A stretch of 64,000 nt of DNA. Origin: Vreelandella andesensis. Its GTDB lineage: Bacteria; Pseudomonadota; Gammaproteobacteria; Pseudomonadales; Halomonadaceae. This document shows, piece by piece, positions 18,997-28,396 of the stretch. Where the stretch lies: assembly GCF_003989795.1 (NCBI RefSeq), contig NZ_RZHG01000008.1:124001-188000 (forward strand), read 5' to 3'. Below the pieces are notes generated by a model. That model was given only the letters and a program-made list of their open reading frames with translations. It ran no database searches and was not told the origin of the DNA. Every line of letters starts with the position of its first letter. Position 1 is the first letter of the stretch. Both the position numbers and the translations under genes were made by a program.

Positions 18997-20568
18997 ATGA
19001 CGTTTAAGAAAACGCTACTGGCTTCTGTCATTGGTGCTGCGGTTGTGGGCACGACGATGTTGCCGATGACCGCTAGCGCAGAAACCCTGCGCATTGGTTA
19101 CTCTGCCGACCCCGAAACTCTCGATATTCACGAGCAGTTATCTGGCGGCATGCTGCGCCTTTCACACTTAGCGTTTGACCCGCTGGTACGTTGGACAAAA
19201 GATTTTCAGTTCGAGCCGCGCCTAGCGACAGAATGGGAGCAAGTAGACGAAACCACCACACGCATGACCCTGCGTGAAGGCGTCACTTTTCACTCCGGCA
19301 ACGAATTCACTGCCAAAGATGTGGTATGGACTATTGAGCGCCTAAAAGAGAGCCCTGATTATCGCGCTATCTTTGAGCCCGTCGCCAGCGCAGCAGCGGT
19401 TGACGATTACACCGTCGAAATTACGACCACTGAGCCTTACCCGCTGTTGCTCAACCTTGCTACGTACATTTTCCCTATGGATAGCGAGTTCTATACGGGC
19501 GAAACTGAGGATGGCAACGAAAAAGCAGAAATCGTAAAAGCGGGCAACTCATTTGCATCGCGTAATGTATCCGGCACAGGTCCGTTTATTGTCACTGATC
19601 GTCGCCAGGGCGTCCGTGTTGATTTCGAACGTTTTGAAGACTATTGGGATACTGAGAGCGAAGGTAACGTCTCAAAGATTGTTCTGACACCCATTGCTGA
19701 AAATGCGTCACGCGTGGCTGCCCTGCTATCAGGCGGCGTTGACTTTATCGATGCAGTGCCACCTAACGACCTGGATCGTGTTCGCGAAGCCGATAACGCC
19801 AGCCTAGTAGAGGTAGACGGCACACGTATCATTGGCTTCCAAATGAACGAAGAGCGCGTTGAAGCCTTCCAGGATGCACGAGTTCGTCAAGCGGTTGATC
19901 TGGCCATTAACCAAGAAGGCATTGCCGACCGATTAATGCGCGGTTTCGCCACGCCAGCAGGTCAATTCTCTCCAGAAGGCTATTCTGGCCACAATCCTGA
20001 CCTAGTACCACGTTACGACGTTGAACGTGCTAAGGCGTTAATGGCAGAAGCTGGCTACGAAGAGGGATTCAGCGTTGACATGATCGCGCCGAATAACCGC
20101 TATGTGAACGACGCTCAGATTGCTCAAGCAGTAGCCAACATGCTGGCACAAATTAACATTAACGTTAATTTGCGTACGATGCCGCTTGCCCAGTACTGGC
20201 CTGAATACGATACTCGCGAATCTGATATGGCCATGATTGGCTGGCATGCTGACACCGAAGATACCGCAAACTTCTTTCAGTACCTGTCTTTCTGCATAGA
20301 TGAAGAAACCGGTGTAGGTCAATACAACTACGGCAGCTATTGCAACGAAGAAATTGATGCGCTGGTGACTGCCGCAGATAGCGAAACCGATCTAGAAAAG
20401 CGTAATGAGATGCTGAGCGAAGCGGAAGCTATGCTTTATGAAGACGTGGGCTACATCACGCTGCATTGGCAAAACCTCGCCTACGGTGCAGCTAATGGCA
20501 TCGAAATCGAGCCTGTCGTTAACGCCCTCGACTTCCCCTACCTAGGTGATCTGGTAATTAATCGCTAA
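18997..20568 (+). CDS. Peptide ABC transporter substrate-binding protein
   Basis: Periplasmic solute-binding protein of family 5 (DppA/OppA-like), 523 aa. It has a Sec signal peptide (hydrophobic 8-28, cleavage after TASA). The family signature region near residue 60 (RLSHLAFDPLVRW...) is followed by YTVEITTTEPYPLLLNLA and the C-terminal ILTLHWQNLAYG-type block. It is the first gene of an SBP-permease-permease-ATPase-ATPase operon. The later peptidase gene pepQ suggests di- or oligopeptides as substrate, but specificity cannot be read directly. An AAAGGGA site supports the start. A strong hairpin follows the gene. Confidence 0.93.
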   Translation: MTFKKTLLASVIGAAVVGTTMLPMTASAETLRIGYSADPETLDIHEQLSGGMLRLSHLAFDPLVRWTKDFQFEPRLATEWEQVDETTTRMTLREGVTFHSGNEFTAKDVVWTIERLKESPDYRAIFEPVASAAAVDDYTVEITTTEPYPLLLNLATYIFPMDSEFYTGETEDGNEKAEIVKAGNSFASRNVSGTGPFIVTDRRQGVRVDFERFEDYWDTESEGNVSKIVLTPIAENASRVAALLSGGVDFIDAVPPNDLDRVREADNASLVEVDGTRIIGFQMNEERVEAFQDARVRQAVDLAINQEGIADRLMRGFATPAGQFSPEGYSGHNPDLVPRYDVERAKALMAEAGYEEGFSVDMIAPNNRYVNDAQIAQAVANMLAQININVNLRTMPLAQYWPEYDTRESDMAMIGWHADTEDTANFFQYLSFCIDEETGVGQYNYGSYCNEEIDALVTAADSETDLEKRNEMLSEAEAMLYEDVGYITLHWQNLAYGAANGIEIEPVVNALDFPYLGDLVINR

Positions 20569-20597
20569 TTTCCACACTTATTTTTACATGCGCAAGG

Positions 20598-20636
20598 ACG
20601 CTTCGTTCTTCAGAATTCTGGAGGACGAAGTGTTTT
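20598..20636 (+). terminator. Attenuator-like hairpin between binding-protein and permease genes
   Basis: A 16-bp stem with three or four G-T pairs and a 4-nt AATT loop (arms 20598-20613 and 20618-20633), followed by TTTT. Intercistronic hairpins of this sort commonly protect the abundant binding-protein mRNA and reduce expression of the membrane components. Confidence 0.6.
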
Positions 20637-20719
20637 ATGTGGTTAACAGCCTTGCTACAGGCTTCGTCATTACTTGCAACTGTTCCTCTATTAAACCTAT
20701 GACATAGGTGGCGTACGCC

Positions 20720-21769
20720 ATGATTGCTTTTTTAATCAAACGCTTGATGCACGCGGTATTGGTGATGTTTGTCATCAGTGTGCTGGCCTTCGCCATCCAG
20801 GATAACCTGGGTGACCCTGTACAGCAGATGGTCGGCCAGTCGGTCCCCGAAAGCGAACGTGAAGCCATTCGCGAGCGCCTGGGCTTGAATGATTCGTTTT
20901 TAGTGCAATATGTACGTTTTGCTAAAAACGCCGTGCAAGGCGATTTTGGCGACTCGTATTTTTATCGTGAACCCGCGCTGGAAGTTATCGCAAGGCACTT
21001 GCCTGCAACCCTCGAACTGGTGTTCGCCGCGACACTCATTATTGTAATTTTCTCAGTGCCGATTGGCGTTTACAGCGCGATAAAGCCTCGTTCACCTCTC
21101 TCTCGATTATTTATGGGTGCATCGATCATCGGCATTTCGATACCGGTGTTTTTGACCGCCATTTTATTGATTCAGATTTTTTCGATTGGCATCACCATTA
21201 CCCTGTTTCCTGAAAGTACCAGTTGGGGAGCTTGGCTAAATGGACTGCTGTCGACGGAAGGCAACATGCCATCGTTTGGCCGTGGCTATAATTTAGTCCA
21301 TGTTGTCGGCCACTGGGATACCAATCTAGCAACGTGGAATGGTTTACAGCATCTGGTACTACCGGCTGTTTCACTAGCGTCTATTATGTTGCCGCTGTTT
21401 ATCCGCCTGATACGCGCGGAAATGATGGAAGTGCTGCAGTCAGAGTACGTTAAATATGCCCGTGCCAAAGGCATTTCAATGCGCCGGGTCTACTTTGTGC
21501 ACGCGCTTAAAAACACCATGCTGCCGGTGATCACCGTTGGCGGTGTTCAGATCGGCACCATGGTGGCCTACACCATTTTGACCGAGACCGTTTTTCAATG
21601 GCCAGGCATGGGGCTGATGTTCCTTGATGCCATTAACCGTGCCGACATACCGCTGATTGTTACTTATCTGATGATTGTCGGCGTCATTTTCGTGGTGACG
21701 AACACCATTGTGGATTTGATCTACGGCTTCGTGAACCCCACTGTAAAACTGACAGGTAAGCCCGCATGA
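20720..21769 (+). CDS. Peptide ABC transporter permease (DppB-like)
   Basis: Inner-membrane permease of 349 aa with about six helices. It carries the binding-protein-dependent transport signature EYVKYARAKGISMRRVYFVHALKNTMLPVI (EAA loop that contacts the ATPases). ATG 20720 has AGGTGG upstream and begins a typical MIAFLIKRLMHAVLVMFVISVLAF helix, so it is preferred over the GTG at 20708. Its stop overlaps the next permease by 4 bp. Confidence 0.93.
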   Translation: MIAFLIKRLMHAVLVMFVISVLAFAIQDNLGDPVQQMVGQSVPESEREAIRERLGLNDSFLVQYVRFAKNAVQGDFGDSYFYREPALEVIARHLPATLELVFAATLIIVIFSVPIGVYSAIKPRSPLSRLFMGASIIGISIPVFLTAILLIQIFSIGITITLFPESTSWGAWLNGLLSTEGNMPSFGRGYNLVHVVGHWDTNLATWNGLQHLVLPAVSLASIMLPLFIRLIRAEMMEVLQSEYVKYARAKGISMRRVYFVHALKNTMLPVITVGGVQIGTMVAYTILTETVFQWPGMGLMFLDAINRADIPLIVTYLMIVGVIFVVTNTIVDLIYGFVNPTVKLTGKPA

Positions 21770-22710
21770 CAACGCCTACAACAACGACAGCCCCCAGCCG
21801 CTGGGAACGCCTGCGTGACTCCTACTTATGGTATAGCTTCAAGCGCGACCGCACGGCTCAACTGTGTTTCGCGGTATTTATTTGCCTAGTCATTGCGGCG
21901 TTTTCTGCGCCTTTGCTGGCACCCACTAATCCTTATGATCTCGCTCAGATCGACATTATGTCGTCTGAGCTACCGCCCTTCTGGGTTGAGGGTGCCGATG
22001 AGCGCTTCGGCTTAGGCACCGATGCCCAGGGTCGCGATTTATTGTCGATTATTCTTTACGGCACACGCGTATCCTTACTGATCGGTTTTGGCGCGGTCAT
22101 ACTTCAAGCGTTGCTCGGCGTCACGTTCGGCCTAATGGCAGGCTATTTAGGTGGGCGCGTTGATGCTTTTTTGATGCGCTTAGCCGATATCCAGCTATCG
22201 TTTTCCACCCTGATGGTCGCTATTGTGGTCGGAGCGGTAGTGAAAGCTACAATGGGCAGCGCATTTTATAGTCAATATGCCGTGTTAATGCTTGTTTTGA
22301 TTATCGGTTTAGCCGAGTGGCCTCAGTATGCACGTACAGTGCGTGCTTCGGTGTTGGCTGAGAAAAACAAAGAGTATGTCGATGCCGCTCGAGTGATGGG
22401 GCTGCGTAGCAAACGCATTATGTTCCGCCATGTGCTGCCCAATACTATGTCACCGATTTTTGTTATCTCAACGGTGCAAATTGCCAATGCCATTATTTCA
22501 GAGGCGGCGTTATCGTTCTTAGGCCTCGGGATGCCAGAAACTCACCCATCTCTTGGATCGCTGATTAAAGCTGGCTTTGACTATATTCAATCAGGCTCTT
22601 GGTGGATCACCCTGATTCCTGGTGCGGTACTGATTGTGCTGGTGCTTTCTATCAATCTACTGGGCGATTGGCTGCGCGATGTCATGAATCCACGACTCTA
22701 TAAAGGCTGA
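21766..22710 (+). CDS. Peptide ABC transporter permease (DppC-like)
   Basis: Second permease of 314 aa. An OppC-type N-terminal domain (SYLWYSFKRDRTAQLCFAVF) is followed by GLGTDAQGRDLLSIILYGTRVSLLIG and the EAA loop EYVDAARVMGLRSKRIMFRHVLPN. It has about six membrane helices. The ATG overlaps the preceding stop (ATGA), and the ATPase gene follows 7 bp later. Confidence 0.93.
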   Translation: MTTPTTTTAPSRWERLRDSYLWYSFKRDRTAQLCFAVFICLVIAAFSAPLLAPTNPYDLAQIDIMSSELPPFWVEGADERFGLGTDAQGRDLLSIILYGTRVSLLIGFGAVILQALLGVTFGLMAGYLGGRVDAFLMRLADIQLSFSTLMVAIVVGAVVKATMGSAFYSQYAVLMLVLIIGLAEWPQYARTVRASVLAEKNKEYVDAARVMGLRSKRIMFRHVLPNTMSPIFVISTVQIANAIISEAALSFLGLGMPETHPSLGSLIKAGFDYIQSGSWWITLIPGAVLIVLVLSINLLGDWLRDVMNPRLYKG

Positions 22711-22717
22711 GGACACC

Positions 22718-23734
22718 ATGGCATTACTTGAAGTCTCTCATCTCGACGTACGTTTTGCGCTCCGCCAAGGTGAAGTGCGCGCGCTACGCGATATCAATTT
22801 CACCCTGGAGCGCGGCGAGCGTCTAGGCATCGTAGGCGAGTCTGGCGCTGGTAAATCCGTGGCCGCCTTCTCATTACTTAACCTAATTGCCAAACCTGGC
22901 TATATAGCAGGCGGCAGCATTAAATTTGAAGGTCAAACACTTAATACCATGTCTGAGCGCGGTCTGCGTAAAGTGCGCGGCAACCGCATCTCGATGATCT
23001 TCCAAGACCCAATGATGACGCTGAACCCCGTGCTCTCGATTGGTGAGCAAATGGTCGAGTGTTTAAAAGCTCATCGACGTATTTCTACTAAAGAAGCCCG
23101 CGCGATCTCACTGGATAAGCTTCGCCAGGTTCAGATTCCGTCACCAGAAACACGCTTAGATCAATACCCCCACGAGCTCTCAGGCGGCATGCGCCAGCGC
23201 ATTATTATCGCTATTGCACTGCTGCTCGACCCCGACATCATCATTGCCGACGAGCCTACCACCGCCTTGGATGTGACCATTCAAGCGGAAATCATGGCGC
23301 TGCTGCTTGAGCTATGCGAACAGCACAACGTCGGGCTTATTCTCATCACCCACGACCTGGGTGTAGTGAGCCAAGTCACCCAACGTATGCTGGTCATGTA
23401 CGCAGGCCGCGTTATCGAACAAGGCCTGACACGGGAAATCATCAACGACCCGCAGCATCCCTATACCCAAGGGCTAATTAACGCATTACCGCAGATGGCG
23501 ACCCCCGGAGAGAAACTCAATCAGATACGCGGCAGCATGCCGTCACTGTCTAACTTACCTAGCGGCTGCGCGTTCCATCCTCGCTGCGACTTTATCAATA
23601 GAGCAGATGGTCAACCGCGCCCTGCCTGCACCCAACAAGTGCCTGAGTTTGTTGAATCCGGCAATTGTCGTGTCGCCTGCCATATGGTGGCTGAAATGCT
23701 TGAAGATCGTCGCCTGAAGGAGGAAACACGATGA
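22718..23734 (+). CDS. Peptide ABC transporter ATP-binding protein (DppD-like)
   Basis: A 338-aa ATPase. The Walker A is GESGAGKS, the signature LSGGMRQR and the Walker [15 protein letters not shown]. The oligopeptide-transporter C-terminal extension carries the cysteines of CAFHPRCDF and RPAC, which bind a 4Fe-4S cluster in some members. It overlaps the next gene by 4 bp. Paired with the DppF-like protein it forms the heterodimeric motor. Confidence 0.94.
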   Translation: MALLEVSHLDVRFALRQGEVRALRDINFTLERGERLGIVGESGAGKSVAAFSLLNLIAKPGYIAGGSIKFEGQTLNTMSERGLRKVRGNRISMIFQDPMMTLNPVLSIGEQMVECLKAHRRISTKEARAISLDKLRQVQIPSPETRLDQYPHELSGGMRQRIIIAIALLLDPDIIIADEPTTALDVTIQAEIMALLLELCEQHNVGLILITHDLGVVSQVTQRMLVMYAGRVIEQGLTREIINDPQHPYTQGLINALPQMATPGEKLNQIRGSMPSLSNLPSGCAFHPRCDFINRADGQPRPACTQQVPEFVESGNCRVACHMVAEMLEDRRLKEETR

Positions 23735-24810
23735 GTGATCAGGTCGAAACGATGCAAAGAACTACGCCCGCTCAAACAACGCCCACTCAAAACGAAGAAA
23801 GCAGCGAATCGCTACTGCAGATTCGTGGCCTGAAAAAGCGTTTTTCGTTATCAGGGGATTTTTTGGATCAGCTGCGCTTTAAGGGCGGCAAGCTAGTTCG
23901 TCATCAAGAGCACGTACACGCCATTAACGGTGTTAACCTCGATATAAAACGTGGTGAAGCGCTCTGTGTGGTTGGTGAATCTGGCTGCGGTAAGTCTACC
24001 GTGGCACGCACGGTAATGGGCTTGCTCACGCCTACAGAGGGCACGATCCATTATGACGGGCAGCGTATCGATAATTTAAGCGGTCGCCAGCTATTGCCTT
24101 ATCGCAAGCGCATGCAGATGATTTTCCAAAACCCTTACGCATCGCTTAATCCTCGGATGACAATTCAACAAACGCTGGAAGAACCCTTGCGTTTGCACCA
24201 CCCCGACTGGAGCCGTGAAAAGATACTCGACAAGGTTCAAGACGTCATGGGCTCAGTGGGAATTGACCCAGATTGGGGCAAGCGATTTGGACACGAGTTT
24301 TCCGGCGGCCAGCGCCAGCGGATCGCCATTGCCCGCGCGCTAGCCGTAGACCCTGAGTTTATAGTTGCCGACGAGCCCATTTCGGCATTAGATGTATCCA
24401 TTCAGGCACAAGTGCTCAACCTGCTAATGGAAGCGCAACAAGAACGTAACCTGACCTATCTGTTCATCACCCACGACTTAGCGGTTGTTGAACATTTTGG
24501 CACCCGTGTAGCGGTCATGTATTTAGGCACAGTTTGTGAAGTAGCAACGACCGCGACATTGTTTGCTAAGCCGCGCCACCCCTATACTCAGGCATTGCTA
24601 TCGGCTATTCCACGTTTAAAAGATGACCGTCCTCAGCATATTCGTCTTACAGGTGAAGTGCCTACGCCCGTTAATTTACCCAGCGGCTGCGTCTTCCATG
24701 GCCGCTGCCCCTATGCCAACGCCCGTTGCCATCAGGAAATTCCTGCCTTACAAACGCAGGATGATGGCACACGCGTTGCGTGCCACGCTGTTGAAGAAGG
24801 CCGCCTATGA
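23731..24810 (+). CDS. Peptide ABC transporter ATP-binding protein (DppF-like)
   Basis: Second ATPase, 359 aa, with Walker A GESGCGKST, signature FSGGQRQR and Walker B FIVADEPISALDVS. The C-terminal Cys-rich segment (GCVFHGRCPYANARC) is typical of OppF/DppF. An N-terminal Gln/Thr-rich stretch of about 25 residues is extra. A short spacer of 49 bp leads to the LysR gene, so the regulator may be in the same transcript. Confidence 0.94.
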   Translation: MSDQVETMQRTTPAQTTPTQNEESSESLLQIRGLKKRFSLSGDFLDQLRFKGGKLVRHQEHVHAINGVNLDIKRGEALCVVGESGCGKSTVARTVMGLLTPTEGTIHYDGQRIDNLSGRQLLPYRKRMQMIFQNPYASLNPRMTIQQTLEEPLRLHHPDWSREKILDKVQDVMGSVGIDPDWGKRFGHEFSGGQRQRIAIARALAVDPEFIVADEPISALDVSIQAQVLNLLMEAQQERNLTYLFITHDLAVVEHFGTRVAVMYLGTVCEVATTATLFAKPRHPYTQALLSAIPRLKDDRPQHIRLTGEVPTPVNLPSGCVFHGRCPYANARCHQEIPALQTQDDGTRVACHAVEEGRL

Positions 24811-24859
24811 CGTCAGTTTCAACAACAGCATTACATTTGGCAGCACTGCGAGGTAAGGC

Positions 24860-25771
24860 ATGGAAATTCGCTGGCTAGAAGACTTTATTGCCCTGGCCAG
24901 AACGCGACACTTTTCTCGCGCAGCAGACGAACAGCACGTCACCCAACCCACCTTTTCACGGCGCATTAAGTTGCTAGAAGAAGAGATGGGCGTGACGTTA
25001 ATCAACCGGCAAACATTGCCGCTTTCGCTAACCCCAGCGGGAGAGGAGTTCCTGACGCTTTGCGAGCAAGTCACTGATCGCGTGCGCTTAACGCGCGACC
25101 GCGTGAGAGAAATCAGCGCCGGACAACAGCGCCGAATTATGGTGGCGGCTCCGCAAAGTTTACTCCCGCAGTTTTTGCCAGAATGGCTTTCTTCTACGGG
25201 CTGGCAAGATCGCATCCAACCCTACTTGCGCGCAACAGGCTGGGTGGCAAGCGATTATTTTCAAGCGCTTGGCCGAGCAGAGTGCGATCTTGCTATTTGC
25301 TACTGGCCAATCGGACGTTGCGATTTAGATATCGATACCAGTGCCTGCACGTATCGGGTCATTGGCCACGAACGCCTGATACCAGTCACAGGTCTGGATG
25401 CGAATGGCTCACCCTGCGCGTCATTGCCCGGCTCGCGGCAACACCCCGTGCCCTGGCTGGCTTACCCGAAGCGCGGCTTATTAGGCTCAGCGGTAAAGGC
25501 GCATCTCGCCCGCCTACCGCAGAGTACATACCTCACGGCACAAAGTGAAAACCTCTACGCGGCGGGTATTAAAGAATTGGTGCTTTTAGGCTATGGAATG
25601 AGCTGGTTACCCGAACGCAACATAGCCGCTGAACTCTCCAACGGCACGTTAATCAGAGCGGGCGACAGCCGCTGGGATGTCCCGATGGAACTGCGACTAT
25701 ATCGCCACCAAGACCAGCATCACGCTGAGCTGGATAGCCTATGGAGTGAACTCGCCCCGCCGCGCAGTTAA
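24860..25771 (+). CDS. LysR-family transcriptional regulator
   Basis: A 303-aa regulator. The N-terminal winged HTH is WLEDFIALARTRHFSRAADEQHVTQPTFSRRIKLLEEEMGV, followed by a substrate-binding-like effector domain. It lies between the transporter and pepQ on the same strand, so it probably controls peptide uptake and use. The effector is unknown. The operator-like repeats upstream of the binding-protein gene are plausible targets, but this is untested. Confidence 0.92.
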   Translation: MEIRWLEDFIALARTRHFSRAADEQHVTQPTFSRRIKLLEEEMGVTLINRQTLPLSLTPAGEEFLTLCEQVTDRVRLTRDRVREISAGQQRRIMVAAPQSLLPQFLPEWLSSTGWQDRIQPYLRATGWVASDYFQALGRAECDLAICYWPIGRCDLDIDTSACTYRVIGHERLIPVTGLDANGSPCASLPGSRQHPVPWLAYPKRGLLGSAVKAHLARLPQSTYLTAQSENLYAAGIKELVLLGYGMSWLPERNIAAELSNGTLIRAGDSRWDVPMELRLYRHQDQHHAELDSLWSELAPPRS

Positions 25772-25856
25772 AAACGCAATTAAGATGCTGCAAAACTCAG
25801 CCTGATACCGTAATGAGATTCTAGCCAAGCGTCATTGAAAAAAGGACACTACTTGC

Positions 25857-27146
25857 ATGTCAGCTTCTTTATTTAACCTGCAGCGCGAGCACTTAACATA
25901 TTTACAGCAAGCCTATACAGACCTGCTAGCGAGTCACGATCTCGATAGCATCGCTATTTATAGCGGCCACGCTAGCCCTCACTTTGGCGACGACCACACG
26001 CCAACTTTTCAGACTTACGGCCATTTTATGCACTGGGTGGGCATGGCTGATATTCAACACAGTTGGCTGGTGATTCAACCAAACAAACGCCCACAACTGT
26101 ACCTGTATGCCCCGGCTGATTTCTGGCATTTGCCTACCCAACTACCTGAAGAACCGTGGGTCACTGAATTTGAACTTCATTTATGTAGCGAAAAGATCAC
26201 TCCAACGTTGGCGGGTCGCGCTGCCGTAATTGGTAATATTGAAGCCACCACGCGCTTAGCATTAGATGCACAATACCAGCCCGACCCGTTGGTTAAAGCC
26301 CTGGATGAACTGCGCATGTTTAAAACGGCTTATGAAATAGCATGTTTAGGGGAAGCTAACCGACTCGCCATGGCAGGACATCAAGCCGCGCAGGCTGCTT
26401 TTATTGGCGCATCGGCTGAGTTAGATATTCAACTGGCCTACCTGGGCGCCAGCAGACAACGGGAATCCGATGTTCCCTATCAAAACATTATTGGGCTAAA
26501 TGAACATGCAGGTGTACTACATTACCAACATTATGACCTAAACAGCCCAACACAACGCCATAGCCTGCTGGTTGACGCTGGTCGACGTTTTCGCGGCTAC
26601 TGCGCTGATATTACACGCACGTATGCAGGCCCTGATGCACCAACTATCTACCGCGATTTAATTGATAGTATCCACCAGTTAAAAGACACGCTTGTGGAAA
26701 GCGTCGCGCCAGGCGTAGAGTTTATTTCGCTACATAAACAGATGCATTTTTTACTGGCAGATATTCTTATTGCCAATGACCTTTTCCAGGGCAGTGCCCA
26801 AGAGGCGGTAGATGAAGGTATTACACGAGCCTTTTGTCCACACGGATTGGGGCATTCATTAGGTCTACAAGTTCATGATGTGGCAGGTCTTCGTCAGCCA
26901 GATGGAACGCCCTTACCCGCTCCGGAACAGCATCCCGCGCTACGATTAACTCGTACGCTGCGCCCCGGCATGGTGGTAACGATAGAACCTGGGTTCTACT
27001 ATATCCCGATGTTACTGGAACCATTGCGGGACAAAGCGCTGCCAATTAACTGGAGACGTGTTGATTCATTAGCCAACTGTGGCGGCATCCGTATTGAAGA
27101 TAATGTCGTCGTGACAGAAAGCGGCTTCAAAAACCTAACCCCCTGA
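25857..27146 (+). CDS. pepQ: Xaa-Pro dipeptidase PepQ
   Basis: Prolidase that hydrolyses Xaa-Pro dipeptides in the cytoplasm. The M24 metallopeptidase core has dinuclear metal ligands: two Asp in VDAGRRFRGYCADITRTY, His in FCPHGLGHSLGLQVHDVAG, and Glu in TIEPGFYY and RIEDNVVVT. The 429 aa fit E. coli PepQ (443 aa). Its place after the peptide transporter links import to proline-peptide breakdown. A 21-bp period duplication covers its last codons and stop. Confidence 0.95.
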   Translation: MSASLFNLQREHLTYLQQAYTDLLASHDLDSIAIYSGHASPHFGDDHTPTFQTYGHFMHWVGMADIQHSWLVIQPNKRPQLYLYAPADFWHLPTQLPEEPWVTEFELHLCSEKITPTLAGRAAVIGNIEATTRLALDAQYQPDPLVKALDELRMFKTAYEIACLGEANRLAMAGHQAAQAAFIGASAELDIQLAYLGASRQRESDVPYQNIIGLNEHAGVLHYQHYDLNSPTQRHSLLVDAGRRFRGYCADITRTYAGPDAPTIYRDLIDSIHQLKDTLVESVAPGVEFISLHKQMHFLLADILIANDLFQGSAQEAVDEGITRAFCPHGLGHSLGLQVHDVAGLRQPDGTPLPAPEQHPALRLTRTLRPGMVVTIEPGFYYIPMLLEPLRDKALPINWRRVDSLANCGGIRIEDNVVVTESGFKNLTP

Positions 27147-27176
27147 CTCGCCTAATTAACCCCCTGACTCGCCTAA
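27136..27176. repeat. 20-bp tandem duplication at the pepQ stop codon
   Basis: TAACCCCCTGACTCGCCTAA occurs at 27136-27155 and 27157-27176. The first copy includes the pepQ stop codon. It looks like a recent slippage or unequal-crossover duplication of the 3' end. Confidence 0.8.
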
Positions 27177-27217
27177 AAAAACGCCCGGCCCTAAGGAGTA
27201 ATTCCCTGGGCCGGGCG
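27175..27217 (-). terminator. Rho-independent terminator of the OmpW gene
   Basis: Perfect 10-bp stem CGCCCGGCCC (27182-27191) and GGGCCGGGCG (27208-27217) with a 16-nt loop. On the minus strand it is followed by seven T (A-run 27175-27181), so it terminates the ompW transcript. It may also stop pepQ read-through. Confidence 0.88.
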
Positions 27218-27257
27218 ATGATCAAATCACGGGCAAGAACACCCGCTTTACTTCTCG

Positions 27258-27866
27258 TTAGAAGCGGTAGGTGATACCGCCGCCAACGGTGACTGGCTCT
27301 ATGTCGACTTCACCGACTTTGTTGCCTGCCGCATTAATGTCTGCATTCACGTCTGCGTAGTTAACGTAACCATTTAACATGATGTTATGGGTAACGGCTA
27401 AATCTACGCCCGCCTGACCGATCGCGCCGTAGCTTTCATCAACGCTTAAGCCAGTGGGCTCGCCTGAGAAACGCGTGTAGTTCAAACCAACCCCAACATA
27501 GGGCTGAACTTTAGAGTCCAAACCGCCCATCGGATAGTAGTTGACCAACAAGTTGATTGGCATGCGATCTACGCTACCTGCGCTGCCACCAGGGCGGGTG
27601 TTTAAGTCGTGTTCAAACTTTTCAGAGCTGTTAAGTTCAGCGCCAAACTTATCGTTGAACAAGTAACCCGCGCCAAAAGTAAACCCGCGCGCGCTTTGCA
27701 CGTTTAAATCTGCTGCGCCCACGTTGCCATTTCCAGAACCCGTATCCGTTTGGGCGACACCACCACGTACGAAAACGTCACCTGCTTCGTAAGCAAGTGC
27801 TGCTTGGCTGGCGATCAGTACGCTAGCGGTAATTACAGCAGCAGAAACTAATTTTAATTTGCTCAT
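27258..27866 (-). CDS. ompW: OmpW family outer-membrane protein
   Basis: An eight-stranded outer-membrane barrel of 202 aa. It has a signal peptide (hydrophobic 6-26, cleavage after ALA), an N-terminal YEAGDVFVRGGVAQ, a middle GAGYLFNDKFGAELNSS, and a terminal VTVGGGITYRF ending in the Phe needed by the Bam machinery. OmpW proteins form narrow channels for small hydrophobic molecules and respond to stress. ATG 27866 follows GAGGA at good spacing; the longer frame from 27875 is less likely. Confidence 0.92.
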   Translation of the reverse strand: MSKLKLVSAAVITASVLIASQAALAYEAGDVFVRGGVAQTDTGSGNGNVGAADLNVQSARGFTFGAGYLFNDKFGAELNSSEKFEHDLNTRPGGSAGSVDRMPINLLVNYYPMGGLDSKVQPYVGVGLNYTRFSGEPTGLSVDESYGAIGQAGVDLAVTHNIMLNGYVNYADVNADINAAGNKVGEVDIEPVTVGGGITYRF

Positions 27867-28024
27867 CAGGATCATCCTCTTACATCTTGCTTGGGATTGG
27901 TGCCGGTAATTCCAGCTACCTGTACAATATATACCAATCGAACAGCGTTTCCAAACTTATTGTAATATTTTAATATAAGTTTTATAAATCACGTACTTTC
28001 TAAAATAAGTCTCATCCAAAAACA

Positions 28025-28063
28025 CCAGACATTAACGCCAGACATTAACGCCAGACATTAACG
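28025..28063. repeat. Three perfect 13-bp tandem repeats
   Basis: CCAGACATTAACG is repeated three times without a mismatch at 28025-28037, 28038-28050 and 28051-28063. It is non-coding, lies upstream of ompW, and its function is unknown. Confidence 0.85.
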
Positions 28064-28070
28064 ACAGGCA

Positions 28071-28094
28071 AAAAAAAAGTCCCCCGAAGGGGAC
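28071..28094 (-). terminator. Strong rho-independent terminator
   Basis: Stem GTCCCC (28079-28084) and GGGGAC (28089-28094) around a CGAA loop (TTCG tetraloop on the minus strand), followed on that strand by a T-run of about eight. It ends a minus-strand transcript, either the monooxygenase-dehydrogenase operon with a long trailer or an unannotated RNA. Confidence 0.85.
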
Positions 28095-28396
28095 CCAGGT
28101 GGAGCACGCCAGCTCACTCGGTGTATCGCTTACCAATCTACGTTGGGGCGATATAGCAAAGAAGGAAGAGAACTCTATCTATTGCCTGGAACTCTGTTCA
28201 TTTGCTTCTTACCTTTAATATTGCGAACTGCGTGCCATATTTTTTAAAATCATTAAAAAACAGATATTTAATCAAAATCCGTTGGTTTTTAGCTTATTTA
28301 TAACGCATTGCAGCAAATAAAATGCACCAGTGCTGCGCGTTTCAGGGTGCCTTTGCTTCACAATGCATCAACGCAGTGCTGCTAAAGCAGTAATAG

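Larger units (their letters stand above)
27876..28396. other. Intergenic region between OmpW and butanediol dehydrogenase
   Basis: 521 bp without a supported protein gene. It contains the OmpW promoter region, three 13-bp tandem repeats (28025-28063), a strong minus-strand terminator (28071-28094) and an AT-rich stretch around 28230-28310. The terminator lies 300 bp beyond the end of the dehydrogenase gene, so either a long 3' UTR or a small RNA is present. Confidence 0.6.

Noticed and set aside
18786..19007. Short plus-strand frame before the transporter
   Set aside because: It spans the tandem duplication and the palindrome, overlaps the binding-protein start, and lacks a ribosome site.
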